NCBI GenBank assembly: GCA_963789535.1
Contig: CAWBKU010000005.1
Location: 1,984,001 to 2,048,000, forward strand
DNA from: CAVXHQ01 sp963789535
GTDB lineage: Bacteria; Pseudomonadota; Alphaproteobacteria; Rhodobacterales; Rhodobacteraceae
Length of the DNA: 64,000 nucleotides
Reading direction: 5' to 3'
Below the pieces are notes generated by a model. That model searched no databases. It had not been told where the DNA came from and saw nothing but the letters and a program-made list of their open reading frames with translations. The position numbers were made by a program, and so were the translations under genes. This document shows positions 35,297-44,206 of this stretch, piece by piece; within the stretch, counting starts at the first letter, position 1, and each line of letters opens with the position of its first letter.

Positions 35297-35400
35297 TGTG
35301 GTGCAGGCCCGGCGGTGCTAGGGGTGGATCCGCCGCCACCCTTGAACCCGCAGGGCGGCTGCGCTTTGCTGGCGGGCGGGACAGGACGAGGGTCAGGGAC

Positions 35401-36117
35401 ATGACGGACGGCACGGGAACCGCTGCGCAGCGCGTGCTGGTCGTCGAGGACGATCCGGCGACGGCAGAGGCCATCTCGGCGGCGGTCGTCGCGGTCGGCG
35501 CCGCGCCGGTGGTGATGACGACGCTCGCCTCGGGCATCGAGGCATCGAGGCTGGCGGCCTTCGCGGTCATCGTGCTCGACCGGATGCTGCCGGGCGGCGA
35601 CGGCATCGACGGGATCGCGGCGATCCGGGCGGGCGGCTCGGAGGCGATGATCCTGATGGTCAGCGCGCTGGGCCGGGCCGCCAACAAGATCGAGGGGCTG
35701 GAGCGGGGGGCGGACGATTATCTCGCCAAGCCCTTCGATCCGGCGGAATTGCAGGCGCGGCTGCGCGCGCTGCTGCGGCGCGGGCAGGTGGTGACGAGCG
35801 ACAACGACCTGATGGTGTTCGGGCCGTTGCAGGTCCGCCTCAAGGCGCGGACGGTGCATGTCGGGCAGGCGCATGTGGCGGTGTCGCCGAAGGAATTCGA
35901 GCTGATTACCTATTTCGCGCGCAACGTCGGGCAGATCGTGACGCGGATGCAGCTTCTCGAACATGTGTGGAACCTGCATTTCGATCCCCAGACCAACGTG
36001 GTGGACGTGCATATCGGACGTCTGCGCAAGAAGCTCGAGGCGGCGGGGCCGCTCGAATGGATCGAGACGCGGCGCGGCGAGGGCTATGTGTTCATGCCGC
36101 ACCGGGACGCGGGATGA
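35401..36117 (+). CDS. OmpR-family response regulator of the protease island
   Basis: This is a 238-residue receiver plus winged-helix regulator. The receiver has VLVVEDDPA, the phospho-acceptor in VIVLDRMLPGGDGID and the Lys in DYLAKPFDPAEL; the output domain has SPKEFELITYFARNVGQIV and VVDVHIGRLRKKLE. The ATG at 35401 starts this domain directly; the long frame upstream is not coding. It overlaps the kinase gene by four bases. Candidate targets are its own operon and the divergent caspase operon. Confidence 0.94.
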   Translation: MTDGTGTAAQRVLVVEDDPATAEAISAAVVAVGAAPVVMTTLASGIEASRLAAFAVIVLDRMLPGGDGIDGIAAIRAGGSEAMILMVSALGRAANKIEGLERGADDYLAKPFDPAELQARLRALLRRGQVVTSDNDLMVFGPLQVRLKARTVHVGQAHVAVSPKEFELITYFARNVGQIVTRMQLLEHVWNLHFDPQTNVVDVHIGRLRKKLEAAGPLEWIETRRGEGYVFMPHRDAG

Positions 36118-37481
36118 TCGCCCTCTGGGCGCGGTCGGCCTCGCTGCGGGTGACGGTGGCGGTGTCGGCGCTGATCCTCGGGGTGGCGCTGGCGGTGGCG
36201 GCCTTGCAGTACCGGACCACGGCGAACGAGTTGCAGCGGCAGATCGAGGCGACGTTGCAGGCCGATCTGGACGGGTTTGCCGCCCTGTATGCGCAGCGCC
36301 GGGTGATCGCGCTGCGCGAGGCGATGGAATACCGTGCGCAGACGGATGCCGAGATCCTGACGCTGTTGCTCGACCGCTCGGGCGACTGGCGCGCCGGGAC
36401 GCTGCGGGCCTGGCCGGCGGAGGTGCCTGCACTGGGCGAGGGGTTCACCCTCGCGGCGGCGCAGCGGATGGAGGTGAACGGCGCCGCCTATTTCGGCGTG
36501 GCGCGGGTGTTGCCCGGCGGGTTCGCGTTCCTCGTCGCCCGGCCGCTGGCGCCGATGGAGGCGGTTCTGGCGCGCCTGCGGCGGGGCATCGCGCTGATGG
36601 CGGCGGGCCTTGTCGTGGTGGCGGGGGCGGCGGGCTGGCTGGTGGCGCGGGGGCTGCTGCGGCGGATCGACCGGCTCAATGCGCTGGCCGACCGGGTGGC
36701 GGGGGGCGATCTGGCGGCGCGGATCGGGGGGCTGCGGCGGGCGGACGAACTGGGGCGCCTCGAGGTGCATATGGAGGCGATGCTGGACCGGATCGGCATG
36801 CTGATGGCGGCGACGCGGCGGTTGTCGAACGGGATCGCGCACGAGTTGCGGACGCCGCTGACGCGGTTGCAGACGAAACTCGCCGCGGTCGACGCGCCGC
36901 CCGCGCAGATCGAGGCGCTGCGCGCGGATCTCAAGGGGGCGGTGCGGGTGTTCGACAGCCTTCTCGACATCGCGAGCGCCGAGGCCGGGACCGACCGGGC
37001 GACGACGCTCGATCCGGTGGACCTCGAGGCGATCTGCGGCGACATCGCCGAACTCTACGCGCCGCTGGCCGAGGAGGAGGGGCTGGTGCTGCATACCGTC
37101 ATCGCGCCGGGCGCGCATATCCTCGGCGACCGCAATCTGGTGGCGCAACTGGTGACGAACCTGCTCGACAATGCGCTGAAATACACCCGGCGCGGCGACT
37201 CGGTGACGCTGGCGGTGCGGGACGGCGGGGCGAAGTGGGAACTCGAGGTGCGCGATACCGGACCGGGGGTGCCGGCCGACCTGCGCCCGGTGCTGTTCGA
37301 GCATTTCACCCGGGCGCCGCGCGACAGCCATATCCGGGGGCACGGCCTCGGCCTCGCGCTGGTGCGGGCGATCGCCACGCGGCACGGCGCGCAGGCGCAG
37401 GTCATCGAGGCGGAAAACGGCTTTGCGCTTCGGGTGGGTTTCCCTAAGCTGGCGATGCCGGACCGGGCCGTCCGCGCGTGA
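36114..37481 (+). CDS. Sensor histidine kinase of the protease island
   Basis: The 455-residue membrane kinase has transmembrane helices at about residues 11-31 and 160-178 flanking a periplasmic region of about 125 residues with no recognised domain. It is followed by HAMP (RIDRLNALADRVAGGDL), the phospho-acceptor His in NGIAHELRTPLTRLQTKL (H243), and ATPase motifs NLLDNALKYT, DTGPGVP and GHGLGLALVRAI. It is coupled to the regulator (ATGA overlap) and to the exported helical-repeat gene 13 bases downstream, so all three are one operon. Confidence 0.94.
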   Translation: MIALWARSASLRVTVAVSALILGVALAVAALQYRTTANELQRQIEATLQADLDGFAALYAQRRVIALREAMEYRAQTDAEILTLLLDRSGDWRAGTLRAWPAEVPALGEGFTLAAAQRMEVNGAAYFGVARVLPGGFAFLVARPLAPMEAVLARLRRGIALMAAGLVVVAGAAGWLVARGLLRRIDRLNALADRVAGGDLAARIGGLRRADELGRLEVHMEAMLDRIGMLMAATRRLSNGIAHELRTPLTRLQTKLAAVDAPPAQIEALRADLKGAVRVFDSLLDIASAEAGTDRATTLDPVDLEAICGDIAELYAPLAEEEGLVLHTVIAPGAHILGDRNLVAQLVTNLLDNALKYTRRGDSVTLAVRDGGAKWELEVRDTGPGVPADLRPVLFEHFTRAPRDSHIRGHGLGLALVRAIATRHGAQAQVIEAENGFALRVGFPKLAMPDRAVRA

Positions 37482-37494
37482 GGCGGGGGACGAT

Positions 37495-40140
37495 GTGCGG
37501 GACTGGTGGGGCGCGATCTGGCTTATCCTCGCGATGCTGCCGGGACAGATTGCCGCGCAATCGGCGCCGGACCCGGACCTAGACGCCGTCCGCTCTGCGC
37601 TGCGCGAGGCGGAACAGGCGGAGATCGTCGGCGACTACCGGCGCGCCTGGGACATCGTGCTGACCGCCAACGACATCACCAGCCGGTGGGGCAGGGGCGA
37701 CCTGATCGAGCACTGGCAGGTCTACGAGGCCTTTGCCGGCGTCTACAACGCGTTCGAGGATTACCGGCAGGCCAAGCTCAATGCGACCTATGCGCTGACC
37801 GGACTGACCGAGCGCTTCGAGGGCGATCCGCGCGCCGCGACACTTGCGCTGTCGGCGCGCTGGGAGCTGATGCTGGCGCATTTCCGCACCGACGAATGCG
37901 ACGCGGTGCTGCGGCTGGCCGAGCCGCTGGCAGCGACGCCCGCCGCCTCGCCGGTGCATCTGCGCGCCGCGGGTCTGGCGGCGGTGTGCCTGGGGCGGAC
38001 CGGGGCACCGCGGGCGGCGGCGGCGCTGGCGGCGGCGCTGGCGCTGCCGGGGATCGACAAGGCGCTGGGCGCCGCGGACGGGGGTCAGGTGCGGGCGCAG
38101 GCGCTGCGGGTGATGACGCAAGCAGGGGGCGATGCCGCGGCACGGGCGGCGGCGGCGCAGGCGCTGGCGGCGCTGGCGCGGACGCCGGGCCTCGCGCCGC
38201 ATCTGACCGTGGACTTCCTTCAGGTCGCGGGTCTGGCAGTCCTGCCGGAGGATCCGGAGACCGCCGCCGTCCTGTTCCGCGAGGCGGGACGGCTGTTGCG
38301 CCCGACCGAGACCGACGCGGCACTCTATCTGGCAAACGAGCGGCATCTGGCGACGGTCGCCGCACTGACCGGGGATGGCGCGGGTGCGATGGCGCGGCTC
38401 GACGCGGCGGTGACGCTGTTTGCGCAGACGGCGCCGGCGCTACAGCCCGACGTGGCACTGACCGAATATGCGCTGGGTGAGTTGCGGCGCCGGGCGGGCG
38501 ACCGGACGGGCGCGCAGAGCCTGTTCCGCAGCGCCTATCTGCGCGCCCGGACGACGCTTCCGGTCGATGCCGGGACGGTGCTGACGATCCGCCGCGCCAT
38601 CGACATCCGCGATCCGGGGTTCGCGACGTTCGCCCTCGCCCCGGAATTGTCGACGGTCGCCCTCGTGCGCGGACCCGTCACCGACATGAGCCGCCCGCAA
38701 CCGGGCAGCGAGAGTGGCGGCGAAGACCTGTCCGTCGGCGCGGTCGAAGCGCTGCTGTCGCGGTTCCTTGCCGGGCGCTATGCCGACATGCCCGGCCCGG
38801 CGGGGGTGCCCGAGGGGCCACAGGGTGCCGCCCTTGCCGCCCTTGGCCACGCCCTTCTGGGCGAACAGCGCGAGGCGCTCGACCTGCTGGCGATGGCGGA
38901 CCCCGCGTCGGGGCCGCCATGGCTCACCGATCTGACGCTGGCGGTGGCGCTGCAATGGGGCACGCTCGACCGGATCGAGGAGGGCCATGCGGCCACCCTG
39001 AGGCTGATCGAACAGGCGATGAGCCTGCCCGACGACGTGGGCACCGCCGTGCTCGGCCTCGAGGTGTTCTACCGCTATGTGATCGAGGACGACGACGACC
39101 AGCGCCGCGCCATCGGCGCCTGGCGCAATGGCTGGGATCCGGAGCGGCCCAAGACGGCCTGGGACGCCTTTGCCGCGATGCTGGTGATGGAGGCGGCCTA
39201 TGACGTGATGCCGCAGGCCGAGGCGGATGCCTTGCAGGCGACGGTCCTCGACGGCCTGTCGATGCGCCGGGACCTCGGTTTCGCGCGCGATTTCATCGCC
39301 TTCGTGCGGCATTACAACGGCATCACCGCCCGCGTCGACGAAGGCGCGCTGATCGAGCTGGGCACGCTGGTGCCGCGGTTGCAGGCGGCGGTGCCGACCG
39401 GGCACGCGATTACGGCCTCGACCAATTTCAGCTATGCCAACGCGCTCTGGGCGCAGGGCCGCGAGGCGGAGGCGGTGGCGCTCTACCGCACGGCGCTGTC
39501 GGCCTATGAGCGCAATGCCTACGGGCTGCGCGACGACCTGCTGTTCCTGCGCGCCGAACTCGCCAATGCGCTCTATGTCACCGGCGCGGCGGACGAGGCG
39601 ATGCTGCTGTCGCAATCGGCCTTGGGGCCGCTGGCGACGGAGCGTGATGCGATGCGGCCCAGCCGGGTGATGCGGATCGTGTCGCGCCATGCGTTCATCG
39701 TCGCCGACCGCACCTCGACGCGGGCCGCCGCCGAGGTGATGCGCCCCTTTGCCGAGGACGCGGGCTTTCTGTCGCGCCTGCACCCGGTCGACGCGTTCTT
39801 CCTTCGGACGGAATTCGCCCTCTATCTGGCCGGCAGCGGCGATGCCGCGGGGGCGGGCAAGGCGATGGCGCAGGCCGATGCGGCGCTGGCGCGGGAAGCG
39901 GCGCCGGACGACGATCTCATGGCGCAGGTGTTCTACCAGCGCGCGCTGGTGCAGGGGTGGCTGGGCGAGGACGCGGCGGCCTATGGGTTCATGGCCGAGG
40001 CGATGGACCGTCTCGAGGCGGCGCGCGCGGCCGAGGTGCTGCTGCGCCAGACCGGCGTGGCGCTGGTGCGGCCGCAGGACCGGGTGTTCGCGATGACCTT
40101 TGCGGCCTATGCCTATGGCTATGCCCGGCGGCTGCGCTAG
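37495..40140 (+). CDS. Large exported TPR-like alpha-helical repeat protein
   Basis: This 881-residue protein, starting at the GTG at 37495 after GGGGGA, has a hydrophobic N-terminus (WLILAMLPGQIAAQSAP) typical of a signal peptide. The rest is Ala-rich helix pairs with TPR-like spacing, for example NALWAQGREAEAVALYRTAL (about 665-684) and QALVQGWLGEDAAAYGFM-type repeats near the end. There is no catalytic motif. It probably serves as scaffold or sensor. It is in the kinase operon and converges with the CHAT gene, their stop codons sharing a palindromic CTAG. In other systems TPR proteins regulate CHAT proteases, which makes a functional pairing plausible. Confidence 0.82.
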   Translation: MRDWWGAIWLILAMLPGQIAAQSAPDPDLDAVRSALREAEQAEIVGDYRRAWDIVLTANDITSRWGRGDLIEHWQVYEAFAGVYNAFEDYRQAKLNATYALTGLTERFEGDPRAATLALSARWELMLAHFRTDECDAVLRLAEPLAATPAASPVHLRAAGLAAVCLGRTGAPRAAAALAAALALPGIDKALGAADGGQVRAQALRVMTQAGGDAAARAAAAQALAALARTPGLAPHLTVDFLQVAGLAVLPEDPETAAVLFREAGRLLRPTETDAALYLANERHLATVAALTGDGAGAMARLDAAVTLFAQTAPALQPDVALTEYALGELRRRAGDRTGAQSLFRSAYLRARTTLPVDAGTVLTIRRAIDIRDPGFATFALAPELSTVALVRGPVTDMSRPQPGSESGGEDLSVGAVEALLSRFLAGRYADMPGPAGVPEGPQGAALAALGHALLGEQREALDLLAMADPASGPPWLTDLTLAVALQWGTLDRIEEGHAATLRLIEQAMSLPDDVGTAVLGLEVFYRYVIEDDDDQRRAIGAWRNGWDPERPKTAWDAFAAMLVMEAAYDVMPQAEADALQATVLDGLSMRRDLGFARDFIAFVRHYNGITARVDEGALIELGTLVPRLQAAVPTGHAITASTNFSYANALWAQGREAEAVALYRTALSAYERNAYGLRDDLLFLRAELANALYVTGAADEAMLLSQSALGPLATERDAMRPSRVMRIVSRHAFIVADRTSTRAAAEVMRPFAEDAGFLSRLHPVDAFFLRTEFALYLAGSGDAAGAGKAMAQADAALAREAAPDDDLMAQVFYQRALVQGWLGEDAAAYGFMAEAMDRLEAARAAEVLLRQTGVALVRPQDRVFAMTFAAYAYGYARRLR

Positions 40141-41786
40141 TCCTGCCAGCCCTCGCCGACGAGGACGAAGGGGGCCCAGAACCGCGGATGCGCCAGCGCC
40201 GGGTTGGCGGTGGCGCCGATCAGCGCCAGCGTCGAGGCGCGCAGCGCCTGGGCGCGCGGTGCGCCGGCCTGCATCTCGCGGACCATGCCGGTGGTCAGGC
40301 GCGGCGCGGCGCTGTCGTCGACCGGCCAGTGCGAGACGAGGAGCGCCCGCGCCCCCGCATAGATGAACGCCTGCGCGAGGCCCGACAGGCCCTCGGCGCC
40401 GGGTGTGCCGTCGCTGGCGGCGGTGTCGCAGGCCGACAGGATGATGAGCGAGGCGTTGAGCGTCAGCGCCGATGCCTCGGTCGCCGTCAGCAGCGCGTCG
40501 TCGGCCTCGGAGGCGCGGCGTGGCGGGGTGAACACCAGCGCCGGTTCGCGCAGGCCGGGGAGCGCGTCGGCGAGCAGACCGTGGGTGGCGAAGGCGATGA
40601 TGTCGACATCCGAAAGATCGGCCGCCTTGACCTGCGCCTCGGTCGCGTCGGGCCCGAGGCGCAGGGCGGTGTCGTCCGCGCCGAGCAGGGCCGCCAGCGC
40701 AGTGAGTTCGGCGCGGGTGCCGGGCAGGGGGGCAAGGTCGGCCCATTGCCCGAGGGTTGCGTAGACCGGATCGCCCGAGTCCGTCGCGCCGTTGCCCGGG
40801 GCCTGCCCGCCGGCCCCGAGGGCGCGTCCGACGACAGGGTCTCCGAAACCGGCGAAGGGGCGCGACGCGACCCGGCGCGGCGGGCCCGTCCGCAGGCTCG
40901 CCAGCGACGGCACGGACGGTAGCGTGGTGAGGGCGTGGCGCCGGATCAGCCAGTCGGTCGCGGCCAGCGACTGCGCGCTGTCGTCCGCACCCTGCGGCGG
41001 TGTCGTCACCAAAAGCGAGAACGGCAGCGACGACAGGGCACCGTCGGCGACGATCATCAGGTGATCGGCATCGGCAAAGACATGCTCCACGGGGCGCAGG
41101 ATCTCGCGGTAGAGGTCGTAGGCGGCGGTGCGGTCGAAGGGGTCGAGTGCCACGTCCGAGGTGCCCAGCGTCTCGACGGCGCGGGCGGTATCGCCGCGCA
41201 GACCGGCGCGCAGGTCACGCACCCGGACACTCATGTCGGCGGCGCCGATGGCGGTCAGCGACCAGTCGGCGCGGCTGGCCGTGATCGCCCAGGTGATGGT
41301 GTTGACATCGTCCGAGACGACGAAGATCAGCGCCTCGTCCGGTCCGAGCAGGGCCTGCACGGCCGCGCGGGTCAGCGGCGCGGGGTTGCTGAGGCTGCGG
41401 AATGCCGGAAAGCCCGCGTCGAGGTCGGCGTTCAGGGCGCCGAGGCGCGTCGTGTCGGCGGCAAGCTGTGCGGCGATACCCGCGAGTTCCGCCTCGGTGC
41501 CGGTGCCGGTGACGAGGACAAGGGCGGCCTGCCGGTCGCGGGTCTCGGCAAGGCGGCGCAGGATCGTGTCGCGCTCGCGCAGCAGGACGCGGAGTGCGGG
41601 GTCGGCGGTGGCCGCCCGCGTCGTCGCACCGGCAAGTGCGGTGGCGGCGGGGTTGCCGATGGCCGCCTGCACGGCGAGGAACGACTGGTCGAACAGATCC
41701 TGCGCCGTCTGCGCCCGTGCCGGGAGGGCGAGCAGGAGAAGGGCGCAAAGCGCGTCGAGGAGCAGCAGGCGGGGTGCACGGATCAT
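40137..41786 (-). CDS. Exported CHAT-domain protease
   Basis: This 549-residue protein has an N-terminal signal-like segment (LLLLDALCALLLLALPARAQT), a helical region to about residue 150 and a C-terminal CHAT (caspase HetF-associated with TPRs) domain. The clan CD dyad is seen as His in IIAFATHGLL (H402) and Cys in LIILSACDTA (C453), followed by EGLSGLAQAFIYAGARALLVSHWPV, a CHAT signature. It is the second clan CD peptidase in this island after the C14 protein at 32445. It has its own promoter region from the other side (next gene glk). Confidence 0.9.
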   Translation of the reverse strand: MIRAPRLLLLDALCALLLLALPARAQTAQDLFDQSFLAVQAAIGNPAATALAGATTRAATADPALRVLLRERDTILRRLAETRDRQAALVLVTGTGTEAELAGIAAQLAADTTRLGALNADLDAGFPAFRSLSNPAPLTRAAVQALLGPDEALIFVVSDDVNTITWAITASRADWSLTAIGAADMSVRVRDLRAGLRGDTARAVETLGTSDVALDPFDRTAAYDLYREILRPVEHVFADADHLMIVADGALSSLPFSLLVTTPPQGADDSAQSLAATDWLIRRHALTTLPSVPSLASLRTGPPRRVASRPFAGFGDPVVGRALGAGGQAPGNGATDSGDPVYATLGQWADLAPLPGTRAELTALAALLGADDTALRLGPDATEAQVKAADLSDVDIIAFATHGLLADALPGLREPALVFTPPRRASEADDALLTATEASALTLNASLIILSACDTAASDGTPGAEGLSGLAQAFIYAGARALLVSHWPVDDSAAPRLTTGMVREMQAGAPRAQALRASTLALIGATANPALAHPRFWAPFVLVGEGWQD

Positions 41787-41844
41787 GGTGGCAGAGTGGC
41801 ACGGCGCGCTGCATCGCGAAAGGGGCGCCGGGCGGCCCGAAGGT

Positions 41845-42825
41845 TCAGCCGGTCAGCGCCACGAGATGCGCGGCAGAGCCTGTGAGCGCGGCATAATCGT
41901 CCTCGATCACCGCCGTCCCGAACCCTTCCATGAAGGTGCCGAACCGGCCCTTGGCGCGGAACGCTTCGGCATAGCCGAACCCGTCGAGGTGCGGTGCCAT
42001 CGCGCGGGCGACGCCGCCCACCAGATAGATGCCGCCGAAGGGAAGCTGGGTGAGCGCGAGGTTGCCCGCCACGGCCCCCAGGAGCCGCACGAAGGTGCGC
42101 GCCGTGGCGGTGGCGAGCGGCTGGTCGCCCGTGGCGACGGCGGCCATGATCTCGCTCGCGGGCCTGTCGGGCGCGCCGGTGGCCAGCGCGTGGAAGCGGT
42201 AGATGTTCTCGAGGCCGCGGCCCGAGAGCACGTCCTCGACCGAGGCGAAGCCGTGTGCGGTGGGCGCCCGGTGGGTGACGTAATCGGCGAGTGCCATGTC
42301 CTCGGGCGTGGAACACGGCAGGTTGACGTGGCCGCTTTCGGAGGGCGGAATGATCCGGCCCGCGTCCGTCTCGAACACCGGGGCCGCGTTGAAGCCGGTG
42401 CCGACGCCGATCACCAGCTTGGCGGCATGTTCGTTGGCGGGCGGGAACGGCACGACGCTGCGGATGTTGCGGGCGACGAGATAGCCGAGGGCGTGGCCCT
42501 GCGCCTGAAGGTCGTTCAGGATCGCCACCGTCTCGGCCCCGGTGGCGGCGGCCAGCGTGTCCTTGTCGATGGTCCAGTCGAGGTTGGTCATCCGCGCGGC
42601 ACCGTCGCGCACCGGGCCGGCGACGGCGACGCAGGCGGCGCGCGCATCGACGTTGCCCTCGTCGGCGACATAGCGGCGCAGCACAGCCTCGAGGCTGGGC
42701 CAGTCGCGGTTGGCATAGCGGCGTACCGTCTCGCCCCGGACCCGGCGGCCATCGGCAAGGGCGACGCGGGTATTGGTGCCGCCGATATCGGCGACCAGCG
42801 AGAAGGTGTTCTTCGGGTGCGACAT
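41845..42825 (-). CDS. glk: Glucokinase
   Basis: This is the Glk-family hexose kinase that phosphorylates intracellular glucose. The 326-residue protein has VADIGGTNTRVAL (phosphate-binding, about residues 10-22), AVAGPV, ILNDLQAQGHAL with the catalytic Asp, IGVGTGFNAAPV and the family PSESGHVNL. It lies downstream of the GH1 glucosidase on the same strand (gap 16 bases), so it is expected to handle glucose released from glucosides by the agl enzymes. Confidence 0.95.
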   Translation of the reverse strand: MSHPKNTFSLVADIGGTNTRVALADGRRVRGETVRRYANRDWPSLEAVLRRYVADEGNVDARAACVAVAGPVRDGAARMTNLDWTIDKDTLAAATGAETVAILNDLQAQGHALGYLVARNIRSVVPFPPANEHAAKLVIGVGTGFNAAPVFETDAGRIIPPSESGHVNLPCSTPEDMALADYVTHRAPTAHGFASVEDVLSGRGLENIYRFHALATGAPDRPASEIMAAVATGDQPLATATARTFVRLLGAVAGNLALTQLPFGGIYLVGGVARAMAPHLDGFGYAEAFRAKGRFGTFMEGFGTAVIEDDYAALTGSAAHLVALTG

Positions 42826-42841
42826 GGCGGCCTCTCGGGGG

Positions 42842-44167
42842 CTAGCGGGACAGGGCGGCTTTCAGGGCGTGGTAGCTCGCCTTGGGGGTGCGGTGCAGGG
42901 TGTCGAAGTCGACGTGGACGAGGCCGAAGCGTTTCTCGTAGCCTTCGGCCCATTCGTAATTGTCCATCAGCGACCAGTAGAAGAAGCCGCGGAGGTTGAC
43001 GCCGTCGGCGATGGCCTGTTGAGTGGCGAGGATGTGACCCTCGGCATAGGCGATCCGCTCGGGGTCGTAGACGGCGCCGTTCTCGATCACGTCGGCCCAT
43101 GCCATGCCGTTTTCGGTGACGTAGATCGGCAGGTCGCCGACATACTCGCGCGCCATCCGGGTGAGGAAGTGGTGCAGCCCCTCGGGGTGGATTTCCCAGC
43201 CCATCTGGGTCTTCGGTTCCGGCCCCAGCACGTCGCGCAGGGCCGGCCATGCCGCGCCCGGCGAGTCGGCGACGAGGTGGCGGGTGTAGTAGTTCACGCC
43301 GAGCCAGTCCAGGGGTTGGTGGATCCGCGTGAGGTCCGCCTCCCAACCCTTTGGCATATGGGGGATAAGTCCCTCCAGCGCCTCGGCGGGATAGGTGCCG
43401 CGCGTGATCGCCTCGATGAACCAGCGGTTGAAGATCGCGTCCTGCGTGGCGGTGGCGCGGGCGGCGCCGTCGCTGTCTTCGGCGGGCATCGCGTGGTCGA
43501 AGTTCAGGACGATCCCGAGGTTCTTCTGGCCCCGGGCGCGCATCCGCTCCATCGCCTCGGCGTGAGCGGTGAGAACATGGTGCATTGCGCGGGCGGCGGC
43601 GCGGATGTCGCGGTGGCCGGGCGCATGGGCGCCGATGAAATGCGACAGCCAGGCGACGCACCACGGCTCGTTGATCGTCGCCACCGCCTCGATCCGGTCA
43701 CCGATACGGTCGAGGATAACGTCGGCGTAATCGCCCAGCCAGTGCGCGACGTCGGGGTTGGTCCAGCCGCCGAGATCGGCCAGCGCCGAAGGCATTTCCC
43801 AGTGATAGAGCGTCTGGAACGGTTTCAGGCCGCGCGCGCAGATCGCGTCGACGAGGCGGTCATAGTAATCGAGGCCCTCGGCGTTCGGTTTGCCGCGCCC
43901 CTCGGGCAGGACGCGCGCCCAGGAGGTCGAGAAACGGTAGGCGTCGAAACCTGCATCACGCATCAGGTCGAGGTCGGCCCCGAAGCGGTGATAATGGTCG
44001 CAGGCCCGCGCCCCGTCCTCGGCCCGCACGACGTTGCCCGGCGTGGCGGCGAAACTGTCCCAATGGGTGGGGCCCGCGCCGCCGAAGGCGTGGCCCTCGA
44101 TCTGATAGGCGGCGGTGGCGGCGCCGAAGAGGAAGCCGTCGGGGAAATCGGCGCGGGAGAAGTTCAT
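42842..44167 (-). CDS. Beta-glucosidase, glycoside hydrolase family 1
   Basis: This is a retaining GH1 enzyme that hydrolyses beta-glucosides in the cytoplasm. The 441-residue protein has the N-terminal FLFGAATAAYQIEGH, the acid/base Glu in TINEPW and the nucleophile Glu in YVTENGMAW. The start at 44167 is chosen (AAAGGA nine bases upstream), rather than an ATG three codons earlier. It lies between aglR and glk, so the locus also handles beta-linked sugars or uses the enzyme's side activity. Confidence 0.94.
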   Translation of the reverse strand: MNFSRADFPDGFLFGAATAAYQIEGHAFGGAGPTHWDSFAATPGNVVRAEDGARACDHYHRFGADLDLMRDAGFDAYRFSTSWARVLPEGRGKPNAEGLDYYDRLVDAICARGLKPFQTLYHWEMPSALADLGGWTNPDVAHWLGDYADVILDRIGDRIEAVATINEPWCVAWLSHFIGAHAPGHRDIRAAARAMHHVLTAHAEAMERMRARGQKNLGIVLNFDHAMPAEDSDGAARATATQDAIFNRWFIEAITRGTYPAEALEGLIPHMPKGWEADLTRIHQPLDWLGVNYYTRHLVADSPGAAWPALRDVLGPEPKTQMGWEIHPEGLHHFLTRMAREYVGDLPIYVTENGMAWADVIENGAVYDPERIAYAEGHILATQQAIADGVNLRGFFYWSLMDNYEWAEGYEKRFGLVHVDFDTLHRTPKASYHALKAALSR

Positions 44168-44206
44168 CGGGATCATCCTTTGGGCACGCACCGGGGCTCT
44201 GCCCGC

